Source of the DNA: Tardiphaga sp.
GTDB taxonomy: Bacteria; Pseudomonadota; Alphaproteobacteria; Rhizobiales; Xanthobacteraceae
DNA length: 10,601 nt
NCBI GenBank assembly: GCA_028290765.1
Contig: JAQGJF010000518.1
Span: 1-10,601 of the forward strand
Direction: 5' to 3'
Within the stretch, counting starts at the first letter, position 1; every line of letters begins with the position of its first letter. Below are positions 6,302 to 10,601 of the stretch, in pieces. The notes beneath the pieces are model-generated. The model searched no databases. It worked only from the letters and a program-made list of their open reading frames with translations, and was not told where the DNA came from. A program made the position numbers and the translations under genes.

Positions 6302-7225
6302 TTGAGGCTCGTGAAGTCGCCTGGATTTCGCGGCTGGCCGCTATTGTGTGCCGCCGCCCTCTGTCTCGCTTCGTCCGGCATCATTGCCGCGCTCGGCGGT
6401 CCGGTGCACGCCGGTAACGAACTCGAAGAGCGCAAACTGCCGATGCGGTTCACCTGGATCGCATGTCAGCCGCATTGCCGCGGCTGGATCAATGCGGTCG
6501 GCATCATCACCGCGGATACCCCGAAGGATTTCGACGAATTTGCCCGCAGCCGTGACCTCAATGGCGCGACGGTGGTGCTGGATTCGAGCGGCGGCTCGGT
6601 CAACGATGCCATCGCGCTCGGGCGGCGCTGGCGCAATATCGGCCTGATGACCACGGTCGGTACCAGTATTGCCACGCATACCGCTTCCGGCGATCTGCCG
6701 AGCGTCGCGCCTACCGGCTATTGCGAATCGATGTGCGTGTTTCTCCTGCTGTCGGGCAAGGCGCGTTACGTGCCCGACGGCGCCCATGTCCGGGTCCATC
6801 AGATCTGGATGGGCGATCGCGCCGACGACGCCAGGGCCGCGAGCTACACCGCGCAGGACATGATGATCGTGGAGCGCGACATCGGCCGTCTCGCCAAGTT
6901 CACCTTCGACATGGGAGGGAGCGGGGACCTGTTGTCGCTCGCGCTCAACGTTCCGCCGTGGGAAGACCTGCACGAATTGTCGCCGGCGGAGTTGCGGCTG
7001 ACCAACCTGATCACCACCGATGCCGTCGCCGACGTGCTGCCGCAAGACAACAGCGCCGCGGTGGCGGCGGTCGCCCTCGGGGTAAAACCGACGCAGGATC
7101 GCTTCGCCACCAGCGCGGCGGAAGACGCCAAGATCTCGCTGCCGGCAAAACCCACCAAGACCGCCGAGGCCGCGGCTCCGACCGGCGGCGCGGCGGTGAT
7201 CGCTCCGGTCGCGCAGCCGCGATAA
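6302..7225 (+). CDS. Exported COG3904-like protein with ClpP/crotonase-type fold, 307 aa
   Basis: The start is taken as TTG at 6302, because the Shine-Dalgarno GGAGAAGGA ends six bases upstream; a TTG at 6278 lies before that site and a GTG at 6311 is too far from it. Residues 10-37 form a Sec signal peptide ending VHA/G. The mature protein resembles predicted periplasmic proteins of COG3904 with a ClpP-like fold. LDSSGGSVNDAIALG (93-107) matches the Gly-rich oxyanion segment, YCESMC (140-145) places Ser143 where ClpP has its nucleophile, and VRVHQIWMG puts His166 in the ClpP base position. Cys55/Cys59 and Cys141/Cys145 could form disulfides. The last 50 residues are Ala/Pro/Thr-rich and probably disordered. 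Activity as a peptidase is inferred. It converges on the IscU-like gene with a 22-bp gap. Confidence 0.8.
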   Translation: MRLVKSPGFRGWPLLCAAALCLASSGIIAALGGPVHAGNELEERKLPMRFTWIACQPHCRGWINAVGIITADTPKDFDEFARSRDLNGATVVLDSSGGSVNDAIALGRRWRNIGLMTTVGTSIATHTASGDLPSVAPTGYCESMCVFLLLSGKARYVPDGAHVRVHQIWMGDRADDARAASYTAQDMMIVERDIGRLAKFTFDMGGSGDLLSLALNVPPWEDLHELSPAELRLTNLITTDAVADVLPQDNSAAVAAVALGVKPTQDRFATSAAEDAKISLPAKPTKTAEAAAPTGGAAVIAPVAQPR

Positions 7226-7247
7226 CGGTTTGCTCAGCCTTTATTGA

Positions 7248-7715
7248 TTAGCCTTGCGCGGCGGCCGGTTGTTTGGCCTTCGCCTCTGTCTTGGCCTCGA
7301 TCTGCCCGATCGCATCGACCACGGCATCGAATGTCAGCAGCGTCGAGGCGTGGCGCGCCTTGTAGTCGCGCACCGGCTCGAGCAGGGCGATATCCGCCCA
7401 TTTGCCTTGCGGCGGCGCGCCGTTTTCCTTGAGCATTTTGCGGACGGTTTCGCGCAGATCGCGCAATTCGGTCGCATTGGAACCGATCACGTGGCTTGCC
7501 ATGATCGACGACGACGCCTGGCCGAGCGCGCAGGCTTTTACGTCATGGGCGAAGTCGGTGACGATGGGGCCGTCCATCTTGAGGTCGACCTTGACGGTAG
7601 AACCGCACAGTTTCGAATGCGCCGTGGCGCTGGCGTCGGGGTCGGCCAGCCGGCCGAGCCGCGGAATATTGCCGGCCAGTTCGATGATGCGCTTGTTGTA
7701 GATGTCGTTCAGCAT
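7248..7715 (-). CDS. IscU/NifU-N-like Fe-S scaffold protein with missing ligands, 155 aa
   Basis: This cytoplasmic protein has the fold signature of IscU/NifU N-terminal scaffolds: MLNDIYNKRIIELAGNIPRLG at the N-terminus, SKLCGSTVKVDLKMDG around Cys37, and DVKACALGQASSS around Cys62. In IscU the cluster ligands are Cys37, Asp39, Cys63, His105 and Cys106. Here the Asp position is Ser39, and the last Cys is replaced by Ala123 in ARHASTLL, with His122 kept. Only two cysteines exist in the whole protein. It may therefore be a specialised paralogue, a carrier or a partner-binding protein rather than a full scaffold. The start ATG 7713-7715 is chosen over an ATG at 7752-7754 because homologous sequence begins at MLNDIY; the ribosome site is poor. 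The C-terminal 20 residues are Ala/Lys/Gln-rich. It is divergent from folE. Confidence 0.88.
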   Translation of the reverse strand: MLNDIYNKRIIELAGNIPRLGRLADPDASATAHSKLCGSTVKVDLKMDGPIVTDFAHDVKACALGQASSSIMASHVIGSNATELRDLRETVRKMLKENGAPPQGKWADIALLEPVRDYKARHASTLLTFDAVVDAIGQIEAKTEAKAKQPAAAQG

Positions 7716-7794
7716 GATGATTGATCTTGCGCTTGACGGCTGTCCGGTGGGCAATCGCCCCTGTGAAACCCTTGGCGACCGCGGAACTGAGCCT

Positions 7795-7824
7795 TATATA
7801 GGGATCCAGGTGCCGGAAATACAA
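7795..7824 (-). promoter_or_regulatory. Candidate promoter for the IscU-like gene
   Basis: On the minus strand TTGTAT (7819-7824) and TATATA (7795-7800) are separated by 18 bp, an acceptable sigma-70 arrangement, about 80 bp upstream of the IscU-like start. The match to -35 is partial and the assignment rests on spacing alone. Confidence 0.3.
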
Positions 7825-7868
7825 TCCGGCCGTTTCGAGGGACGCCCGGCGGCCCCGGATACTGATCG

Positions 7869-7874
7869 TATAAT
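7869..7874 (+). promoter_or_regulatory. Candidate -10 box for folE
   Basis: TATAAT is a perfect -10 hexamer 89 bp upstream of the folE ATG. No credible -35 (TTGAC-like) lies 16-18 bp upstream, where the sequence is GC-rich. If used, transcription would begin near 7881 and leave a leader of about 83 nt. Confidence 0.35.
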
Positions 7875-7889
7875 GGGACTCAGGCGTCC

Positions 7890-7958
7890 GGCGGCCATGC
7901 TGCCTCCGTCTGCCCGGTGACACTCCGGTCTGTTTTCCCCAGGACCGGTCGAACGGAG
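7890..7958 (+). promoter_or_regulatory. Structured folE leader with possible ribosome-site masking
   Basis: A strong hairpin GGCGGC-CAT-GCTGCC occupies 7890-7904. Downstream, two exclusive pairings are possible: CCGGTC (7925-7930) with GACCGG (7943-7948), or CTCCG (7923-7927) with CGGAG (7954-7958), the latter covering the folE Shine-Dalgarno. Switching between them could control translation. A folE-associated tetrahydrofolate riboswitch (THF-II, the folE motif) is known in Alphaproteobacteria, but I cannot confirm its consensus here. Confidence 0.35.
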
Positions 7959-7963
7959 AGAAG

Positions 7964-8656
7964 ATGGACGCAATCATCAAGCCAATTCGCGGAAAAGCCC
8001 CCGACGGCAAGAGCCAGGAATTCCGCCCGGCCGAACTCGACCCTTCGGAATTTCTGGCGGCGGCGATCTGGCCGGATCAGCCGCGGCCGTCCCGTGCCGA
8101 GGCCGAGCATGCGGTGCAAACCCTGCTGGCCTATATCGGCGAAAACCCGGCCCGCGAGGGGTTGCTGGATACGCCGCGTCGGGTGGTGGAAGCCTATGAC
8201 GAATTGTTCCAGGGCTATCATCAGTGTCCGGCCGAGGTGCTCAACCGCACCTTCGGCGAGACCGCGGGCTACGACGATTTCGTGCTGATCCGCGACATCC
8301 ACTTCACATCGCATTGCGAGCATCATGTGATGCCGTTCTACGGCAAGGCCCACATCGCCTACACGCCGATCGAGCGGGTGGTGGGATTATCGAAGCTGGC
8401 CCGCCTGGTCGACATCTTCGCGCATCGCCTGCAGACCCAGGAGCACCTGACAGCGCAGATTGCTGCCGCGATCGATGAAGTCCTCAAGCCGCGCGGCGTC
8501 GCCGTGATGATCGAGGCCGAGCATACCTGCATGTCGGTGCGCGGCATCGGCAAGCAGGGCGCGCTGACCTTCACCAGCCGCTACACCGGCATGTTCCGCG
8601 ACAACCCGGCGGAGCAGTCGCGTTTCATGTCGATGATCCGAGGGCAGCCGCGCTAG
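7964..8656 (+). CDS. folE: GTP cyclohydrolase I (FolE), 230 aa
   Basis: This enzyme converts GTP to 7,8-dihydroneopterin triphosphate and formate, the first step of tetrahydrofolate (and pterin) synthesis, in the cytoplasm as a toroidal homodecamer. Zinc ligands Cys118 and His121 lie in [12 protein letters not shown] and Cys189 in [11 protein letters not shown]; the 71-residue spacing equals that of E. coli FolE (Cys110/Cys181). Catalytic His120 and His187 are present, as is [20 protein letters not shown] (141-160). About 45 extra N-terminal residues, partly disordered, precede the usual [22 protein letters not shown] core, as in other rhizobial forms. The ATG has a good GGAGAG site at 7955-7960. 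The gene is divergent from the IscU-like gene and followed by hisI after 127 bp. Confidence 0.97.
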   Translation: MDAIIKPIRGKAPDGKSQEFRPAELDPSEFLAAAIWPDQPRPSRAEAEHAVQTLLAYIGENPAREGLLDTPRRVVEAYDELFQGYHQCPAEVLNRTFGETAGYDDFVLIRDIHFTSHCEHHVMPFYGKAHIAYTPIERVVGLSKLARLVDIFAHRLQTQEHLTAQIAAAIDEVLKPRGVAVMIEAEHTCMSVRGIGKQGALTFTSRYTGMFRDNPAEQSRFMSMIRGQPR

Positions 8657-8707
8657 GGGCGCGCTTTCGTCGCACAAGACGTAAGCCGCCGCGTTCGGCC
8701 TTCTGCA

Positions 8708-8726
8708 CCTCTCCCAAAGGGAGAGG
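8708..8726 (+). repeat. 8-bp perfect hairpin between folE and hisI
   Basis: CCTCTCCC-AAA-GGGAGAGG is a perfect 8-bp stem with a 3-nt loop, 52 bp after the folE stop. It is followed by GGGCGC, not by a U-run, so it is a poor intrinsic terminator; it could stabilise the folE transcript or be a member of a dispersed small palindromic repeat family. The rest of the spacer holds nothing I recognise. Confidence 0.5.
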
Positions 8727-8783
8727 GGGCGCGCTTACGATCCCGCAATGTTGTGCTCTCACTCTCTCGCGTGGAAGATTCCA

Positions 8784-9218
8784 GTGCCCAATTCATCGCA
8801 AGCCACTAACGACGTCGAGGAAGGCCTGACGCTGCGTCCGAAGTTCGACGCGGCGGGCCTCGTCACCTGCGTCACCACCGATGCCGGCACCGGCGAGGTT
8901 TTGATGGTCGCGCACATGAACGACGAGGCCTTGCGCAAGACCATCGCTACCGGCGAGGCGTGGTACTTCAGCCGGTCCCGCGCGGCGCTGTGGCGCAAGG
9001 GCGAGAGCTCCGGTCACGTGCAGCGCATCGTCGAAATGCGCGTCGACTGCGATCAGGACGCGGTCTGGATCCGGGTCGAGCAGGCGGGCGGGGCGGCCTG
9101 CCACACCGGCCGGCATTCGTGCTTCTACCGGGCGGTGGCCACCGGTCAGGGCGAGACGACGCAATTGTCGTTCGTGAATGCGGACAGGGTGTTCGATCCG
9201 GCGAAGGTTTATCGGTAG
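8784..9218 (+). CDS. hisI: Phosphoribosyl-AMP cyclohydrolase (HisI), 144 aa
   Basis: HisI opens the adenine ring of phosphoribosyl-AMP, the third step of histidine synthesis, in the cytoplasm as a homodimer. Conserved features: [10 protein letters not shown] (41-50), [22 protein letters not shown] (57-78), the metal site DCDQD (88-92), and the zinc-binding CHTGRHSC (106-113) followed by FYR. There is no HisE pyrophosphohydrolase domain, so this is the stand-alone form usual in Alphaproteobacteria. GTG at 8784 is taken as start because GGAAG (8773-8777) lies six bases upstream and the protein then begins MPNSSQ; an in-frame ATG at 8748 would add twelve residues ([12 protein letters not shown]) but has no ribosome site. 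It follows folE on the same strand but across a hairpin, so co-transcription is uncertain. Confidence 0.95.
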   Translation: MPNSSQATNDVEEGLTLRPKFDAAGLVTCVTTDAGTGEVLMVAHMNDEALRKTIATGEAWYFSRSRAALWRKGESSGHVQRIVEMRVDCDQDAVWIRVEQAGGAACHTGRHSCFYRAVATGQGETTQLSFVNADRVFDPAKVYR

Positions 9219-9232
9219 GTCGATCCTGTAGC

Positions 9233-9340
9233 CCGGATGAGCCAACGGGTCCGGCCTTCGGCCGGCCCGATGATAAACTCCGCGACATCCGGGATGCAAC
9301 AGACCGATAGGCCGCCCCGGATGTCGCTGCGCTCATCCGG
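9233..9340. repeat. Nested inverted-repeat intergenic element
   Basis: Outer arms CCGGATGAGC (9233-9242) and GCTCATCCGG (9331-9340) are perfect 10-bp inverted repeats. Inside them CGACATCCGGG (9283-9293) and CCCGGATGTCG (9316-9326) form a perfect 11-bp pair, and GGCC-TTC-GGCC (about 9253-9263) is a further small hairpin. The motifs are variants of a GCCCGGATGAGC / GACATCCGGG repeat that I recall as dispersed in Bradyrhizobium and Rhodopseudomonas intergenic DNA. It fills most of the gap between convergent hisI and the 231-residue gene, where it may also serve as a two-way transcript end. No protein is encoded in it. Confidence 0.7.
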
Positions 9341-9351
9341 AGCAAACTTCT

Positions 9352-10047
9352 TCACGCCAGCCGGTCGGCGATGTCCTGTTGCGACTTGGTCGGGTCGTTG
9401 CCTGCCGGGTCCGCGATCATGTCGATATAGTCCGCCGCCGCGGATCGCAGTTTGCCGTCCTTCAGGCTCATCACTCCGGACAGCGTCTGGATATTGATCG
9501 ATCGGACATTGTAGCGCGTCCAGGCTTCGTCCTGCTGCTTCTTGTTCGCCGCCGATTTCTTCTCGTCGTGATAGAGATCGAGCGCCTTCTGTGTCGCCTT
9601 GAGCGAGTTGAGGCTGGAGACGGTCTTCAACTCCTTGGCGAGTTCGGGATGATCCTGGAAAAGCTGTTCGATCTTTTTCTTCCACGGCCCCTCCGTGGTC
9701 ACGTTGCCGAACTTGTCGACCTGCAGCCGGACGGCGTCGTCGAGATTGACGTTGAGGCCTTTGAACGCCTCCGTCAGCGTTTTGGTCAGATCATCGGTGC
9801 GCTTGGCCAGAACCTCGTCGAACGACAATGTCAGGTCCGCGGTGGCGGCCTGGTCGGCCTTGGCTTTCTCGATCGTGGCCTTGGCATGGTCGGAGAGTTC
9901 GACGACGTCGGCGGGCGCGCTCGAGGACGATCCCGCCGTCGGGGTTCCGGTCGCGCTCTTGCCGGTGCCGTCGAACACCGATCCTGCGGCCCCCTGCAGC
10001 AGCAACGCCGTTGCGGTTGAAGCGGTGCTGTTCACAATCGCAACCAT
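9352..10047 (-). CDS. Hypothetical protein, 231 aa
   Basis: I do not recognise a named family. The ATG at 10045-10047 is chosen because GGAG lies six bases upstream on the minus strand; the frame stays open to 10200 but that part crosses AT-rich regulatory DNA. The N-terminal 20 residues are Ala/Thr/Ser-rich and mildly hydrophobic without a basic n-region, so not a clear Sec signal. Residues 25-47 are a Gly/Ser/Thr linker, then VVELSDHAKATIEKAKADQ, an amphipathic helix style often seen in flagellar or type III-exported proteins. Residues 70-231 are charged and mostly helical, with LDDAVRLQVDKFGNVT and a Lys/Gln-rich segment. There are no cysteines, which also suits an exported protein. It is divergent from the lytic transglycosylase gene with a shared CtrA-type site, which hints at a joint envelope or flagellar role; that is inference. 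Confidence 0.75.
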   Translation of the reverse strand: MVAIVNSTASTATALLLQGAAGSVFDGTGKSATGTPTAGSSSSAPADVVELSDHAKATIEKAKADQAATADLTLSFDEVLAKRTDDLTKTLTEAFKGLNVNLDDAVRLQVDKFGNVTTEGPWKKKIEQLFQDHPELAKELKTVSSLNSLKATQKALDLYHDEKKSAANKKQQDEAWTRYNVRSINIQTLSGVMSLKDGKLRSAAADYIDMIADPAGNDPTKSQQDIADRLA

Positions 10048-10181
10048 TTCCGACTCCGTGTCTTGGTATCCCCGCCGGTCCCAACCCCTGGAAACGAACG
10101 GTAACATTTGCGGGTTAACGGGCTGTATGTTGATAAAATCAAATCGCGAGCACATAGGTGGTAGGTGGTCGATCGATCCTG

Positions 10182-10197
10182 TTAACGCGCCATTAAC
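10182..10197. promoter_or_regulatory. CtrA-type site TTAA-N7-TTAAC
   Basis: TTAA-CGCGCCA-TTAAC, followed by CAT, fits the CtrA consensus TTAA-N7-TTAA(C) and contains the TTAACCAT half-site. The opposite strand also reads TTAA-N7-TTAAC because a G precedes the first TTAA. It is centred about 101 bp upstream of the transglycosylase ATG and about 142 bp upstream of the divergent 231-residue gene, so it could control both. CtrA is the master cell-cycle regulator that drives flagellar, pilus and division genes in this class. Confidence 0.5.
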
Positions 10198-10290
10198 CAT
10201 AATCGCGCACCTTGCCTAAGGCATGGGCGCTGCTGACGGCGTCTTCAAAGGCCGAGCGGTCGTTTCGCGGGGAGCGGGGCACCAGGATTT

Positions 10291-10601
10291 ATGTCGGTCT
10301 ACGCAAGCACCACATCGGGAATCGAATCGCCGCGCACCAAGATTGCCGGCGCGATCAAGCAGGCCGCCAATAGCACCGGCGCCAGTTTCGAATATCTCGT
10401 GGCCACCGCGAAGATGGAATCCAACCTCAACCCGACCGCCGCGGCCTCGACGTCGTCGGCCAAGGGACTTTATCAGTTCATCGATCAGACCTGGCTCGGC
10501 ACCGTGAAGGAAGCCGGCGCCCAGTTCGGCTACGGCAATTATGCCGACGCCATCACCAAGTCATCCTCCGGCAACTATTCCGTCAGCGATCCGCAAACCA
10601 G
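10291..10601 (+). CDS. Lytic transglycosylase (SLT domain), 3'-truncated by the window edge
   Basis: Reading from ATG 10291 the frame is open to the right edge (103 complete codons). The sequence has a lytic transglycosylase core: IAGAIKQAANSTGASFEYLVATAKMESNLNP, where Glu of KMESNLNP is the expected catalytic acid, then AKGLYQFIDQTWLGTVKEAG, the usual G-L-x-Q-F/I motif after it. Such enzymes cleave the MurNAc-GlcNAc bond of peptidoglycan to form 1,6-anhydro ends, often to let flagella, pili or secretion machines through the wall. No Sec signal is seen at the N-terminus (MSVYASTTSGIESPR), which leaves export by another route, such as a flagellar or type III apparatus, or a different true start. 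An AGGA lies three bases upstream of the ATG and GGGGAG about 16 bases upstream, so the ribosome site is imperfect. Confidence 0.85.
   Translation, partial: MSVYASTTSGIESPRTKIAGAIKQAANSTGASFEYLVATAKMESNLNPTAAASTSSAKGLYQFIDQTWLGTVKEAGAQFGYGNYADAITKSSSGNYSVSDPQT

Noticed and set aside
6341..7045. Minus-strand open frame of 234 codons opposite the COG3904-like gene
   Set aside because: Antisense shadow without domain-like sequence; the plus-strand gene has signal peptide, conserved motifs and a ribosome site.
8708..8726. Rho-independent terminator after folE
   Set aside because: The stem is good but no U-run follows on either strand; it is kept only as a hairpin or repeat.
10130..10142. TTGAT-AAA-ATCAA as a FixK/FNR box
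   Set aside because: The symmetry is perfect but the centre is 3 bp; FNR/FixK sites need 4 bp, so the half-sites would be out of register.
10223..10507. Plus-strand open frame overlapping the transglycosylase start
   Set aside because: Its composition is Arg/Pro-rich and it conflicts with the lytic transglycosylase frame, whose motifs are clear.

Overview
The window reads as chromosomal DNA of a GC-rich alphaproteobacterium, most likely Bradyrhizobium, Rhodopseudomonas or a close relative (family Nitrobacteraceae). This rests on recognisable protein sequences (YidD, the IscU-like scaffold, FolE and HisI in one neighbourhood, as I recall from that group), on Shine-Dalgarno sites of the GGAG type, and on an intergenic palindromic repeat built on GCCCGGATGAGC / CGACATCCGGG that resembles repeats common in those genomes. 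I see no transposase, integrase, phage gene, CRISPR array, tRNA or rRNA. The genus assignment is inference from memory, not a search.

Layout. Positions 1-766: the 3' part of a major facilitator superfamily (MFS) exporter gene. Positions 783-2458, minus strand: a small GrlR-family protein and an exported alpha/beta hydrolase. Positions 2459-2737: a divergent intergenic region with two palindromes and a TTAA-N7-TTAAC (CtrA-type) site. Positions 2738-5382, plus strand: an APC-family amino-acid permease followed, two bases after its stop, by an exported protein of unknown function whose N-terminus is encoded by five 15-bp tandem repeats. Positions 5404-6058, minus strand: a 55-residue single-span membrane protein downstream of yidD. 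Positions 6302-7225, plus strand: an exported ClpP/crotonase-fold (COG3904-like) protein with a TTG start. Positions 7248-7715, minus strand: an IscU-like scaffold lacking two of the usual ligands. Positions 7964-9218, plus strand: folE and hisI. Positions 9233-9340: a nested inverted-repeat element. Positions 9352-10047, minus strand: an unknown 231-residue protein, divergent from a lytic transglycosylase gene that runs off the right edge at 10601; a CtrA-type site lies between them.

Functionally this is mostly core and housekeeping DNA: folate (folE), histidine (hisI), Fe-S assembly and membrane protein insertion (yidD), interleaved with poorly characterised envelope proteins. Several genes encode exported or membrane products: the hydrolase, the repeat-leader protein, the 55-residue protein, the COG3904-like protein and probably the transglycosylase. 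The two TTAA-N7-TTAAC sites suggest that some of these are cell-cycle regulated, but that is inference. I found no convincing new multi-gene system. The most interesting items are the 15-bp repeat leader, the two CtrA-type sites, the possible folE leader switch and the ligand-poor IscU paralogue. No gene-free stretch exceeds 300 bases with the starts chosen here.
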